A stretch of 64,000 nucleotides of DNA. It comes from Solimonas marina (GTDB lineage: Bacteria > Pseudomonadota > Gammaproteobacteria > Nevskiales > Nevskiaceae). The stretch is taken from positions 1 to 64,000 of the forward strand of contig NZ_JAAVXB010000009.1 of assembly GCF_012241385.1 (NCBI RefSeq), written 5' to 3'. Below are positions 52,915 through 62,539 of this stretch, one piece after another (position 1 is the stretch's first letter; each line of letters begins with the position of its first letter). The notes under the pieces were generated by a model. That model searched no databases, was not told the DNA's origin, and saw only the letters and a program-made list of their open reading frames with translations. The position numbers and the translations under genes are program-made.

Positions 52915-53529
52915 TCAGGGGGCGTGCCAGAGCACTGTGAGAATGCCGCTGTCGTGCAGCGTTTCGATCAGCAGCATGATGCCCGCCGCCCAGGTGAACC
53001 ACAGCGCATCGAACAGATGGCGGCGGAACTGCTGCGGGTGGATGGTGTAGCGCTCCGGCTCTTCGAGCTGCGACAGCTTGGGCCAGAAGCGCGGCACGCG
53101 CGCTACGTACTGGCGCCAGGTGTCGCCGTGCAGCCCTTCGAGACGTTGTTCCTCGGCGCGGATTACGGCCCGATAGGTCGCGACGAACAGCAGGGCGATC
53201 GTCGCCGTGACGGTCAGGCTTTCGCTCATCAGACCGACGCCGACGGCGCCTAGGCTGCTGAAGAAGTACAGCGGATTGCGAGACACCGAGTACGGTCCGG
53301 ACATCAGCAGCACGTTGTTCTTGTAGCCGACGATGTAGGCGTTGCACCAGAGTCGGCCGACCGTGGCGATGCCGATCAGCCCCAGGCCGACCGTGGTCAG
53401 CAGGTCGCCGAGCATCATGCCCTTACTGTCCCAGTAGCTGCCGTTGAACAGCAGCACCGCGATCAGTGAGGCTGCGAAGGCTCGCGAAAGAGGAATGCGC
53501 AGTCGGGAAGCGCGGGCCAGCGTCGTCAT
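52915..53529 (-). CDS. Isoprenylcysteine methyltransferase (ICMT)-family membrane protein
   Basis: 204 residues with about five hydrophobic segments. The methyltransferase core G-P-Y-S-V-S-R-N-P-L-Y-F and E-E-Q-R-L-E-G-L-H-G-D-x-W-R-Q-Y match the ICMT/PEMT-type SAM-binding region. Bacterial substrates are unknown, possibly phospholipids. Convergent with the transglycosylase gene. Confidence 0.85.
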   Translation of the reverse strand: MTTLARASRLRIPLSRAFAASLIAVLLFNGSYWDSKGMMLGDLLTTVGLGLIGIATVGRLWCNAYIVGYKNNVLLMSGPYSVSRNPLYFFSSLGAVGVGLMSESLTVTATIALLFVATYRAVIRAEEQRLEGLHGDTWRQYVARVPRFWPKLSQLEEPERYTIHPQQFRRHLFDALWFTWAAGIMLLIETLHDSGILTVLWHAP

Positions 53530-53586
53530 GGCAGAGGTACAGGTCGAGTGTGCGGGTATTGCAGCGCGCGGTGCGTCAACGCTCCG

Positions 53587-54072
53587 TCAACGTCCGGCTT
53601 GCTCAGGATGATGGTCGCGCCAGGCAGCGAGCCGCGTCGCCGCCTGCACCTGAACCTTGCGCTGCAACCACTGGGTGCCGCCGAACAGGCGGCCCGGCAG
53701 GCCCAAGGCCTGCGTCGCCCAGCGATGGAAGTCGAAGACGTCGCGATGCTCGACGATCAGGCCATCGCGAAAGCTGAACTGTGCATCGATGCGGTTAAGC
53801 ACGGCGCGGCCGGTGCCGGAGAAGGTGTAGTGCGCATCCCAATGCGCCCGACCGTGCTGATCGTCGGCGTCGATCGCACTGTACTCGACACGCAGATCCT
53901 TGCCGGCGGCGCAGAGCATGGTCCACATTGCCCGCACGCCAGCGGCATCGAGGTCGGGGAATGCGGGATCGGAAAAGTGAGCATCGGCGTGGTAGCAGGC
54001 GCCCATCGCCGCAGCGTCGCGTCGTGCGAACGACGCATAGAACGTTTCGATCAAAACCGCGTGCGGATGCAT
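53587..54072 (-). CDS. SnoaL/NTF2-like protein
   Basis: 161 residues from the ATG at 54072, about 8 nt after GGGGGAG. Cone-shaped alpha+beta barrel pattern of the NTF2-like superfamily: F-Y-A-S-F-A-R-R-D-A-A-A-M, C-Y-H-A-D-A-H-F-S-D-P, W-D-A-H-Y-T-F-S-G-T-G-R, D-G-L-I-V-E-H-R-D-V-F-D. Such proteins are small enzymes or ligand binders; the ligand is unknown. Divergent from wrbA. Confidence 0.87.
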   Translation of the reverse strand: MHPHAVLIETFYASFARRDAAAMGACYHADAHFSDPAFPDLDAAGVRAMWTMLCAAGKDLRVEYSAIDADDQHGRAHWDAHYTFSGTGRAVLNRIDAQFSFRDGLIVEHRDVFDFHRWATQALGLPGRLFGGTQWLQRKVQVQAATRLAAWRDHHPEQAGR

Positions 54073-54117
54073 CAGCGCTCTCCCCCCGGAGACTGCGGCA
54101 TAGAATAGCCCGTTTAG

Positions 54118-54726
<609 letters not shown>

Positions 54727-54728
54727 AG

Positions 54729-55091
54729 ATGACGACGCCCCCGAGCCCGACCCCGACCCCGGTGCGCTTGATGCGTGGCCTGGTGATGGCCGCGCACCTG
54801 GCGCTGATCGCGCTGCTGATCGGTACGGCGCGCTCGTCGATCGGGGTTGTCGCCGGGCTGCTGCTGTTCGCGCCTTTGCCCGGCCTACTGCGCGGCAGCC
54901 GTTACGTGCACGCCTGGGCGAGCATGTTGCTGGTCGTCTACTGCGCGCTGCTGCTGGCCGGCGGCTATTCGGACATCGCCGACCGCCTGCGCCTGTTCGG
55001 TTTCGCGGCGCTGGCCGCATTCGATTTCTGCGCGATGGTGATGTACGTGCGCGTCAGCGCGGCGGCGGCGCGGCGGGTGAGGGGCTCTTGA
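54729..55091 (+). CDS. DUF2069 membrane protein
   Basis: 120 residues with about four hydrophobic helices (R-G-L-V-M-A-A-H-L-A-L-I, L-L-R-G-S-R-Y-V-H-A-W-A). The DUF2069 family usually follows wrbA in Xanthomonadaceae. Function unknown. Its last 38 bp overlap the convergent minus-strand gene. Confidence 0.85.
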   Translation: MTTPPSPTPTPVRLMRGLVMAAHLALIALLIGTARSSIGVVAGLLLFAPLPGLLRGSRYVHAWASMLLVVYCALLLAGGYSDIADRLRLFGFAALAAFDFCAMVMYVRVSAAAARRVRGS

Positions 55092-55416
55092 TGTAGTAGA
55101 CCCAAGTGCCGGTGATCGGCCGGCGCTGCGCGTCGATGTAAACGCGTCGCCCCGCACTGGTGAAATGACCGTTGTCGTAAGCCAGAATCTGCTTCCCCGT
55201 GTCCAGCGCGACCACGCATTCGCGTACCGATCGGCTGCCTCCGCGGCACTCGAGTGTTTTGCCGTATCGATGCACGCCCACCGCCTTCGGCTGATCGAGC
55301 ATGAACCAAAGGAAAGCACCGACGACGATTGACGTGGCGCCGACCATCATCCACGCGGCCTGATCCATTCGTCTCGCCGGCGGCCCATCCTCGGGAAGGT
55401 GATCGAGTCCACTCAT
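55054..55416 (-). CDS. Small single-pass membrane protein of unknown function
   Basis: 120 residues. One hydrophobic helix at about 20-40, then a small Cys-containing domain (E-C-R-G..R-E-C). Start ATG overlaps the upstream DUF1275 gene stop by 4 nt, so it is the last gene of the DUF2066-perM-hda-DUF1275 operon. The 3' end overlaps the DUF2069 gene on the other strand. Family not recognised. Confidence 0.65.
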   Translation of the reverse strand: MSGLDHLPEDGPPARRMDQAAWMMVGATSIVVGAFLWFMLDQPKAVGVHRYGKTLECRGGSRSVRECVVALDTGKQILAYDNGHFTSAGRRVYIDAQRRPITGTWVYYIKSPSPAAPPPR

Positions 55417-56081
55417 GTCGCGTGTGGCCTGCGTTGCCGGTAGCTCCAGTAAACGACGGCGAGGGCGATGGCGCCACAGGCTGGCAGCGCCAGCGCGCGG
55501 AATTGCAGATGTGCGAAGGCGAGGGCGCCGATCGTGCCGCCGGCGATGAAGCCGACGATCAGCAGCGTGTAGAGCACCGCGCGGCGACGATCGAAGGGAT
55601 GGCCTCGCAGGCGCCAGCCGATCATGTTGCCGATGTCGGTGAACATGCCGGACAGGTGCGTGGTGCGGATCGTCGCGCCGCTGTAGGTGCTGGCCATGCC
55701 GTTCTGCAGGCCGCAGGCGGCCGATGCCAGAAAGTGACCGGTGGCCGAGCCGTGGGTGAGCACATGCATCGCGGCGAACAGCAGTGCCGCTTCGATCAGC
55801 AGTGCGACGCCGTAGCGATGGCCGAGTTGCAAGGCGGCGTTGCCGATCAAGGCGCCGCTGAGCACGGCGCCGGCGACGAACGACAGCAGGATCAGCAGCA
55901 GATGGCCGGCGGTCAGCAGGTCGTCGCCGGCGACCGCCGCACCGAGCAGTGACGAGGTGCCGGTCAGGTGCGAGACCGCTTGATGCTTGAAGCCGAGCAG
56001 GCCGACGGCGTTGACGGCGCCGGCGATCGCCGCGAGGCAGAAGCCGCCGACTTCGACCCAGCGCGGCAGCCGCGTCATCAC
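55413..56081 (-). CDS. DUF1275 (YoaK) family membrane protein
   Basis: 222 residues with about six hydrophobic segments. Family signatures V-N-A-V-G-L-L-G-F-x-H-x-A-V-S-H-L-T-G, A-C-G-L-Q-N-G-M-A and R-T-T-H-L-S-G-M-F-T-D-I-G. Function unknown; perhaps transport. The ATG overlaps the hda stop by 4 nt. Confidence 0.9.
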   Translation of the reverse strand: MMTRLPRWVEVGGFCLAAIAGAVNAVGLLGFKHQAVSHLTGTSSLLGAAVAGDDLLTAGHLLLILLSFVAGAVLSGALIGNAALQLGHRYGVALLIEAALLFAAMHVLTHGSATGHFLASAACGLQNGMASTYSGATIRTTHLSGMFTDIGNMIGWRLRGHPFDRRRAVLYTLLIVGFIAGGTIGALAFAHLQFRALALPACGAIALAVVYWSYRQRRPHAT

Positions 56082-56767
56082 GGTAACGGCTCTGCCTTTG
56101 CGGTGTTGCCCAGTACCGATTGCACGAACGGCAGTGTCAGGCGCCGCTTCTCGCGCAGCGACGCGCGATCAAGCGCGTCGAGCGCGTCGACCAGCGCGCC
56201 TGTGGTGCGCGCCTGGGTGTTGAGCATCCAGCGCGTGACGTCGTCGCCGAGTGTCAGGCCGCGGGCCTGCGCGCGGGCCTGCAGCAGCGCCGCGCGCTCG
56301 GCGTCGCTCATCGGCATCAGTCCGAGCACCACACAGGCCGCGAGGCGGGTACGCAGATCGGCAAGCGCCAGCGTCAGGTGTTCGGGCGGTGCGCCGGTCG
56401 ACAGCACGAACGACTGGCCGGCCGCGCGCCGACGATCGATCAGGCGCAGCAGGGCGACGGCCCACTCGCGGTCGGCGGCGACGGCGTCGAGGTCATCCAG
56501 CACCAACAGCGCTTGCATGTCGAAGCCGTCGAGCGCTTCCGGGCCGTAGCCGGAAATCTCGCGCAACGGCAGATAGGCGCCGCCGTGCGTGCGGCAGACC
56601 GCCTGCAGCAGGTGCGTGCGACCGGATTGCGGCGGTCCGTAGAGCAGCGTCGGATGGCGCAGCTCGCGCAGTGCCGCGACGGTCTCGTCGTTGCCGCCGG
56701 GCCAATAGCTTTCGAAGCTTGCCGTGTCGCGCAGTTGCACGGCGAGTGCCAGCTGACGCCCCTTCAT
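56078..56767 (-). CDS. hda: DnaA regulatory inactivator Hda
   Basis: 229 residues from the ATG at 56767, overlapping the perM stop. AAA+ protein related to DnaA domain III. It starts Q-L-A-L-A-V-Q-L-R-D (a clamp-binding-type N-terminal motif), then has L-L-Y-G-P-P-Q-S-G-R-T-H-L-L-Q-A (Walker A, with Arg in place of Lys), L-L-V-L-D-D-L-D-A (Walker B), and R-L-A-A-C (sensor/Arg finger region). It triggers ATP hydrolysis by DnaA after initiation. Confidence 0.93.
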   Translation of the reverse strand: MKGRQLALAVQLRDTASFESYWPGGNDETVAALRELRHPTLLYGPPQSGRTHLLQAVCRTHGGAYLPLREISGYGPEALDGFDMQALLVLDDLDAVAADREWAVALLRLIDRRRAAGQSFVLSTGAPPEHLTLALADLRTRLAACVVLGLMPMSDAERAALLQARAQARGLTLGDDVTRWMLNTQARTTGALVDALDALDRASLREKRRLTLPFVQSVLGNTAKAEPLP

Positions 56768-57888
56768 ACGTCGGGCGGCGTGTCCGGCGGATCGTTCGCC
56801 GGCGGGCCGGAGGCGGCGCCGAGGTAGAGCGGACTGCGCAGCCAGTGCTCCTTGGCATGGCGCAGGGCGACGGCGATCACCGCCGACACCGGCAGTGCGA
56901 CGAGTACGCCGATGAAGCCGAACAGCTGGCCGCCGGCCATCACCGCGAAAATGACCGCGACCGGATGCATGCCGATCTTGTCGCCGACCAGGATCGGCGT
57001 CAGCACCGCGCTTTCGAGCACCTGGCCGATGCCGAACACCAGGCAGATCCACACCAGCGGCAGCCACTCGTGCGTTTGCACCAGCATGGCGATCAGCGCC
57101 GCGCCGAAGCCGACGGCGAAGCCGAGATACGGCACGAAGCTGAGCAGGCCGGCGATGACGCCGATGATCAGGCCGAGCTTGAGGCCGGTCAGCGTCAGGC
57201 CGATCGAGTAGGCGGCGGCGAGCGCCGCCATCACCAGCAGCTGGCCGCGGATGAACGAGCCGAGCACGTCGTCGGCCTCACGCGCGAAGCCGCTGACATA
57301 CGGCAGCATGCGCGGCGGAATCAGGGTGCCGATCCAGGCGACGAGGCGGTCCCAGTCGCGCATCAGATAGAAGCTGACGATCGGAATCATCAGCAGATTG
57401 GCGGCCACCGTCACGAAGGCCTTGCCGGATTCGGAAACGCGCAGCCACAGGCCTTTGACGACGCCGCTGGCCTGCGACCAGTGATCGCTGACGATCTGCT
57501 GCAGGCTGGCTGCGTCGAGGCTGGTGCCCTCGGGCGGATGGATGCCGAGCTTGGGCAGTCCGCTTTCGAGAATCCAGTTGACCCAGGCCGGCAGGTTGTG
57601 GATCAGCGCCACGCTCTGCTCGTAGAGCATCGGCGCCAGCAGCACCAGCAGGATCAGCACCACGACGACGATGGCGGCAAACACGATGGCTACCGACAGC
57701 GTGCGCGATAACCGCAGACGTTCGAGGCGGTCGGCGAGCGGGTCGCCGAGATAGGCGATGCCGGCACCGATCACGAATGGCGCCAGGATCGGCGTCAGAC
57801 ACCACAGCAGCAGTAGCGCCGCCAGCGCACCGGCGTACCACGGCCAGTGGCGCCGGAACGACAGATCGACGCCGTCGCGCTCGTTCAT
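56764..57888 (-). CDS. perM: AI-2E/PerM family transporter
   Basis: 374 residues with about 8 hydrophobic helices. Family motifs L-L-W-C-L-T-P-I-L-A-P-F near the start, P-I-V-S-F-Y-L-M-R-D-W-D, R-G-Q-L-L-V-M-A-A-L-A and a late G-Q-V-L-E-S-A-V-L-T-P-I-L-V-G-D. A PerM gene directly before hda is usual in gammaproteobacteria. Substrate unknown. Confidence 0.94.
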   Translation of the reverse strand: MNERDGVDLSFRRHWPWYAGALAALLLLWCLTPILAPFVIGAGIAYLGDPLADRLERLRLSRTLSVAIVFAAIVVVVLILLVLLAPMLYEQSVALIHNLPAWVNWILESGLPKLGIHPPEGTSLDAASLQQIVSDHWSQASGVVKGLWLRVSESGKAFVTVAANLLMIPIVSFYLMRDWDRLVAWIGTLIPPRMLPYVSGFAREADDVLGSFIRGQLLVMAALAAAYSIGLTLTGLKLGLIIGVIAGLLSFVPYLGFAVGFGAALIAMLVQTHEWLPLVWICLVFGIGQVLESAVLTPILVGDKIGMHPVAVIFAVMAGGQLFGFIGVLVALPVSAVIAVALRHAKEHWLRSPLYLGAASGPPANDPPDTPPDV

Positions 57889-58538
57889 CGGGCGAGACGC
57901 AGCCCCAGGGTGCCGGGCGCGGCGTTCGGGTCACGGAGGAACTGTGGCCCGTTGCCGAGCGCCGAAACCAGACGCGCGGCGCCACCGTCGGCGTCGACGG
58001 CCAGTGACAGGCGGTCGCCGGTAGCGCCGAGCACGGCGATCTTGCGTACGCCCGGCACGGCACGCAGGGCGGTCAGCACGGTGCGATAGTCGGCGCTACC
58101 TTGCACGCCGGTCACCGTCAGATCGGCATTCTCGGCTGGAGCCGAGGCGTAGCCGAACATCGGCAGGCCGGCCGCTTGCAGCTGGCGGTCGACGGCGGCC
58201 TTGTCGAATACCGCGACCAGTTCGAGGCTGCCGTCGGCGGTACGGTCGAAGCCGTACTGCTGGACCAGCTGCGGTGCCTGGCCGACGAGTGTCGGAACCC
58301 CGGCCGCGGCGCCGTTGCCGCTGATGCCGTCGATCACCTGCGCGAATGCGGCGCGCAGCCCCTGATCGCGGCTGGCCTGGCTCTGATCGCTGACCGGCAC
58401 GCGGCCCTGGTAGGGATTGGCTGGCGCCATGGGCGTGTCGGCGGGGCCGACGGTACTTGCGGTCGGTGCGGCGGCAGGGCCCTGGGCCAGGGCCGGCAGG
58501 GCGAATGCGGCGAAAACGAAGGCGATGAAGGTACGCAT
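57885..58538 (-). CDS. DUF2066 family periplasmic protein
   Basis: 217 residues with a Sec signal peptide (A-F-A-L-P-A-L-A-Q). V-P-V-x-D-Q-S-Q-A-S-R-D-Q-G-L-R-A-A-F and Q-Y-G-F are family features. First gene of the five-gene ATGA-linked operon and divergent from purM, with 97 bp between holding both promoters. Function unknown. Confidence 0.88.
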   Translation of the reverse strand: MRTFIAFVFAAFALPALAQGPAAAPTASTVGPADTPMAPANPYQGRVPVSDQSQASRDQGLRAAFAQVIDGISGNGAAAGVPTLVGQAPQLVQQYGFDRTADGSLELVAVFDKAAVDRQLQAAGLPMFGYASAPAENADLTVTGVQGSADYRTVLTALRAVPGVRKIAVLGATGDRLSLAVDADGGAARLVSALGNGPQFLRDPNAAPGTLGLRLAR

Positions 58539-58635
58539 GGACGAATTATCGGGTGCGTCCCGCTAAAATGACAGGCAAAAGGTCGCGCCGACTCCCGGCG
58601 CCGCATTCCACCGTACCGAAAAAACCTCAAGGCTG

Positions 58636-59673
58636 ATGGCAATGAAGAAAAGCAGCGGGCTGAGCTACCGCGACGCCGGCGTCGACATCGATGCAGGCGA
58701 TGCCCTGGTCGACGACATCAAGAAGATCGTCAAGTCGACGCGACGGCCGGAGGTGCTGGCCGGCGTTGGCGGCTTCGGCGCATTGGTCGGCCTGCCGAAG
58801 AAATACAAGAAGCCGGTGCTGGTGTCGGGCACTGATGGCGTCGGCACCAAGTTGCGGCTCGGCATCGACACCGGCCGCGTGCAGGGCCTCGGCCAGGATC
58901 TGGTCGGCATGTGCGTCAACGACGTGCTGGTGTCGGGCGCCGAACCGCTGTTCTTCCTCGACTACTACGCGACCGGCAAGCTCGACCAGAAAATGGCCGC
59001 GCAGGTCATCAAGGGCATCGCCCAGGGCTGCAAGCTGGCCGGCTGCGCGCTGGTCGGCGGTGAGACGGCCGAAATGCCGGGCATGTACGAGGGTTCGGAT
59101 TTCGACCTCGCCGGCTTCTGCGTCGCCGTTGCCGAACAGTCGAAGATCATCGATGGCAGCAAGATCAAGGCCGGCGATGTGCTGATCGGCCTGCCGTCGT
59201 CGGGGCCGCACTCGAACGGCTACTCGCTGATCCGCAAGATTCTCAAGGTCGCCAAGGCCAAGCTTGATCAACCGCTGGGCAAGGGCACGCTCGGCGATGC
59301 GCTGCTGGCGCCGACGCAGATCTACGTCAAGCCGGTGCTCAAGCTGCTGGAGCAGGGCATCAAGGTGCGCGGCATGTCGCACATCACCGGTGGCGGCATT
59401 ACCGGCAATCTGCCGCGCTGCTTCCCCAAGGGCGTTGCCGCCGTGATCGACACCCAGGCGTGGAAGCGCCCGGCGGTGTTCGACTGGTTGCAGGAAAAGG
59501 GCAAGGTTGCCGACGACGAGATGTGGCGTGTTTTCAACTGCGGCGTCGGCTTCATCGTCATCGTGCCGCGCCTCGAAGCCGATGCGGCGCTCGCCAGCCT
59601 CAAGAAATCCGGCGCCAAGCCGTTCCTGATGGGTGAGATCGTCAAGGGCAAGCAGGACGTGCGCTACGCCTGA
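58636..59673 (+). CDS. purM: Phosphoribosylformylglycinamidine cyclo-ligase
   Basis: 345 residues. Purine pathway step 5 (AIR synthetase). Motifs [34 protein letters not shown] and [12 protein letters not shown]. Forms an apparent unit with purN and the DUF3108 gene. Confidence 0.98.
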   Translation: MAMKKSSGLSYRDAGVDIDAGDALVDDIKKIVKSTRRPEVLAGVGGFGALVGLPKKYKKPVLVSGTDGVGTKLRLGIDTGRVQGLGQDLVGMCVNDVLVSGAEPLFFLDYYATGKLDQKMAAQVIKGIAQGCKLAGCALVGGETAEMPGMYEGSDFDLAGFCVAVAEQSKIIDGSKIKAGDVLIGLPSSGPHSNGYSLIRKILKVAKAKLDQPLGKGTLGDALLAPTQIYVKPVLKLLEQGIKVRGMSHITGGGITGNLPRCFPKGVAAVIDTQAWKRPAVFDWLQEKGKVADDEMWRVFNCGVGFIVIVPRLEADAALASLKKSGAKPFLMGEIVKGKQDVRYA

Positions 59674-59736
59674 GCCGTTGCGCCGGGCTGCCGCGCGGCA
59701 GTCCGGCCACCTGCACGACGTTTCCTGGGGAGGAAC

Positions 59737-60399
59737 ATGAGTGCCCGCATCGCGGTGCTGATCTCCGGCACCGGCCGCAATCTGCAGGCGCTGATCGAAG
59801 CCTGCGCCGATGGCCGTATCGACGGCCACATTGTCTGCGTACTCAGTAATCGCGCCGACGCCGCAGGCCTCGAGCGCGCGCAGCAGGTTGGCATTGCCAC
59901 CGAAGTGCTGTCGCATCGCGATTACGAAAGCCGTGAGGCCTTCGATACGGCGATGATCGCGCGGCTGTTGTCACATACACCGGATATCGTGGTGATGGCC
60001 GGGTTCATGCGCATCCTGACACCGGCATTCATCGCGGCGTTTGCCGGGCGCATGCTCAACATCCACCCGTCGCTGTTGCCACGCCATCCGGGCCTGCGCA
60101 CGCACGAGGCGGTGCTGGCGGCCGGCGAGCGCAAGCACGGCGCAACCGTGCACTTCGTCACCGAGGAGCTCGATGGCGGCCCCCTGATTATTCAGGACGA
60201 ATTAATCGTGCGGGCCGACGATGATGTCATGACGCTCGCGCAACGCGTGATGAGCGGGATCGAACTGAAAATCTACCCGCAGGCCGTTGCCTGGATGGCA
60301 CGTGGCGAGCTCGAGCTGGCCGGACGGCAGGTCCGGTTCAAGGGGCAAATCCTCGCGGGACCTTTGGGGCGCGACGCAGTCGAGGAGAAATTTAGATGA
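59737..60399 (+). CDS. purN: Phosphoribosylglycinamide formyltransferase
   Basis: 220 residues. Purine pathway step 3 using 10-formyl-THF. V-L-I-S-G-T-G-R-N-L-Q-A-L-I at the start (a Thr where GSGSN is common), M-L-N-I-H-P-S-L-L-P with the catalytic His, and the catalytic Asp in V-T-E-E-L-D-G-G-P-L. GGGGAGG precedes the ATG. ATGA overlap with the next gene. Confidence 0.97.
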   Translation: MSARIAVLISGTGRNLQALIEACADGRIDGHIVCVLSNRADAAGLERAQQVGIATEVLSHRDYESREAFDTAMIARLLSHTPDIVVMAGFMRILTPAFIAAFAGRMLNIHPSLLPRHPGLRTHEAVLAAGERKHGATVHFVTEELDGGPLIIQDELIVRADDDVMTLAQRVMSGIELKIYPQAVAWMARGELELAGRQVRFKGQILAGPLGRDAVEEKFR

Positions 60400-61223
60400 G
60401 GCAGTTACGCAAGGCGGCGTGGTTGGCAGCCGCGGTCGCCGCCGCACTGGCGAGCAGTAGCGGCTGGGCGCAGAAGACGGATGCGTCCGGCGATGACGAC
60501 GATGCGGCCTATGTGGCGCCGACGCCGGCGACCGAAGCGGCAACACAGGCCGCTGACAGCGCCAGTGCGACGAAGAAGGTCGACGCCAGCTTCTGGGCGG
60601 CGCGTGCCGACAAATACACCGTGCAGTGGGGCGGTATCTCGCTCGGTGACGGCGTGATCACGCTGACGCCGGTCGGCAAGGATTGTTACGAATACCGCTC
60701 CGAGACCGACCCCGTCGCGCTGGTGCGCTGGACTTATGGCTCGCCGAGCGAGACCAGCCAGTTCTGCCTGCGCGACGGCGACGTCTACCCGACACACTTC
60801 GAATACAAGAACGGCAAGTCGGACGACAACTTCACGGTCGATTTCGACGCCGCCAATCACCGCGCGAAGATCATTCGCGGCGGTGAAGTCAACGAGTTCT
60901 CGGTGCCGACCCACGTCTACGACGCGTTCTCGATCCAGGAGGCGGTGCGCTTCTGGGCCGCGCGCAACGCCGCCAATATCGGCGCCGAGCACGACTTCGC
61001 CTTCGTCGACAAGAAGAAGCTGCGCTCCTACACCTTCAAGATCCAGGGCAAGGAAACGGTCGATACGCCGGCCGGCTCGTTCGAGACTCTCCTCGTCGAA
61101 CGCGTCGACAATCCGAACAAGTCCTACCGCTACTGGCTGGCGCCGTCACGCGACTACATCCCGGTGCGCATCAAGCACATCAACAAGGGCAAGACCGAGC
61201 TGCAGATGGCACTGGAGAAGTAG
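60396..61223 (+). CDS. DUF3108 periplasmic protein
   Basis: 275 residues with a signal peptide (to about residue 25) and an acidic Ala/Asp linker. The DUF3108 beta-rich domain starts near residue 70: Y-T-V-Q-W-G-G-I-S-L-G-D, L-V-E-R-V-D-N-P-N-K-S-Y-R-Y-W-L-A-P near the end. DUF3108 genes follow purN in many gammaproteobacteria. Function unknown, likely envelope. Confidence 0.9.
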   Translation: MRQLRKAAWLAAAVAAALASSSGWAQKTDASGDDDDAAYVAPTPATEAATQAADSASATKKVDASFWAARADKYTVQWGGISLGDGVITLTPVGKDCYEYRSETDPVALVRWTYGSPSETSQFCLRDGDVYPTHFEYKNGKSDDNFTVDFDAANHRAKIIRGGEVNEFSVPTHVYDAFSIQEAVRFWAARNAANIGAEHDFAFVDKKKLRSYTFKIQGKETVDTPAGSFETLLVERVDNPNKSYRYWLAPSRDYIPVRIKHINKGKTELQMALEK

Positions 61224-61239
61224 TGCGGCGAGCGGCGGC

Positions 61240-61743
61240 TCAGACGCCGCCGGCCGCCGCTGGTGTGCTTCGGGTCTGGCGGCGCAGGAAGATGATTTGC
61301 GCTGTGACGCCAACGACGAGTGCCACCAGCAGGCTGCCCTGAGCGCCGATCAGCAATGGGGCGTGCGGGTCGGTGACCAGCGGATGCCCGTCCGGAACCC
61401 GGCGCAGCGTTTCGGTGACGGTGCGCACCATCAGGAAAAACGCGGTCAGGCTCAGGCAGATCGTTTCGACGTAGCGGCCGCTGCGGCCCGGGCTCGGCAG
61501 TCGTCCGGCGCCATAGCCCGCGAGCAGCGTCAATAGCGTGACCGCGGCGATGGCATTGCCGACCGGCTCCCGGGCCACCGCGAACGCGGTCACGGCGCCG
61601 ATCAGCATCGTGACGAAATAAACGGTACCGGGTTTCGATCGCGGCACGATACGGCCATGGCGCGCGAACATGTAAGCGGCTACCGGAATGGCGGGCAGGC
61701 TACCCAGGGTGTGTACCCAGCCCAGCGGGGAAATTCCAAACAT
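61240..61743 (-). CDS. TetR-controlled small membrane protein
   Basis: 167 residues from the ATG at 61743, eight nt after AGGAG. About four hydrophobic helices (14-30, 45-62, 66-82, 135-155). No transport motif or recognised domain. An operator-like palindrome (61785-61800) nearly identical to that of the adjacent TetR gene lies 41 bp upstream of the start, so it is a likely target of that repressor. Confidence 0.72.
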   Translation of the reverse strand: MFGISPLGWVHTLGSLPAIPVAAYMFARHGRIVPRSKPGTVYFVTMLIGAVTAFAVAREPVGNAIAAVTLLTLLAGYGAGRLPSPGRSGRYVETICLSLTAFFLMVRTVTETLRRVPDGHPLVTDPHAPLLIGAQGSLLVALVVGVTAQIIFLRRQTRSTPAAAGGV

Positions 61744-61784
61744 GCGTGAGACTCCTATCCAGGAACAACGAAGCAATCAATAAC

Positions 61785-61800
61785 TACCTATTAGTTGGTA
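61785..61800. promoter_or_regulatory. TetR operator, site 2 (membrane-protein gene)
   Basis: TACCTATTAGTTGGTA is a 6-4-6 near-palindrome with one arm mismatch. It matches the reverse complement of site 1 (62434-62449) at 15 of 16 positions. It lies between the TetR gene stop and the membrane protein start. Confidence 0.78.
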
Positions 61801-61840
61801 GGTAATTTGGGCGCGGCTGTCATGGTTGCCGGTCCGATTT

Positions 61841-62422
61841 TCAGTGCGCGATCAGGCGATCGAGCAAGGGCTGCGTGATGACGCCGAAGATCTGCGCATC
61901 GCCATAGGCGCGCGCCGACAGCATGGCGCCGTGCACGGTCGCCATGAAGGTTTCAGCTTCGGTTTTTGCGGAGCCGCCGAGATGGATGTCGCCGTGTTTG
62001 GCGCCGCGCTCGAGGACCGATACCAGCCAGGCGGACAGCGCACGAAAGTGTGCGCGGACCTCGAACGCGACTGGCTCCGGGAGGACGGGCAGCTGTGCGG
62101 CCAGCAGCGCACAGAGGCAGAACGGGGCACTCGCGTCGGTGATGCACGCTTCCCAGTACCCGACATAGGCGCGCAGTGCGGCGGATGGTTCGGGTGCAGT
62201 TCGTTCCAGCGCCGCGATGCCGGCTTCGGCGTCGTGCCGGTAGTCGGCAACCAGTGCGCAGACCAGATCGACCTTGCTCGGAAAATGGTGATGAATGCTC
62301 GCATTGCGAATGCCGACCACTTTCGAAATGTCGGCGTAACTGAAGCCGTTGTAGCCGCCGTCGACGATCAGCGTGTGGGCGCTCTGCAAGATGGCCTGGG
62401 CGGTGGCGGAATGTGCACTCAT
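61841..62422 (-). CDS. TetR/AcrR-family transcriptional repressor
   Basis: 193 residues from the ATG at 62422. N-terminal TetR HTH: A-Q-A-I-L-Q-S-A-H-T-L-I-V-D-G-G-Y-N-G-F-S-Y-A-D-I-S-K-type segment then G-I-R-N-A-S-I-H-H-H-F-P-S-K. The all-helical C-terminal ligand domain has a Cys-rich patch (F-C-L-C-A-L). It probably represses itself and the downstream membrane protein gene via the two operators; the inducer is unknown. Confidence 0.93.
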   Translation of the reverse strand: MSAHSATAQAILQSAHTLIVDGGYNGFSYADISKVVGIRNASIHHHFPSKVDLVCALVADYRHDAEAGIAALERTAPEPSAALRAYVGYWEACITDASAPFCLCALLAAQLPVLPEPVAFEVRAHFRALSAWLVSVLERGAKHGDIHLGGSAKTEAETFMATVHGAMLSARAYGDAQIFGVITQPLLDRLIAH

Positions 62423-62433
62423 GGCTGAAAAAT

Positions 62434-62449
62434 TACCTACTAATAGGTA
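62434..62449. promoter_or_regulatory. TetR operator, site 1 (autoregulatory)
   Basis: TACCTA-CTAA-TAGGTA is a perfect 6-4-6 palindrome 12 bp upstream of the TetR start codon, well placed for autorepression. Confidence 0.8.
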
Positions 62450-62539
62450 GTCCGTCAAGATCCGATGGAATGCGGCCGAGTCGTACGCTCCATGCTGTTG
62501 CCGGACGAAACGAAGCGCAGGGGGGCGCCCCTGCTCAGC

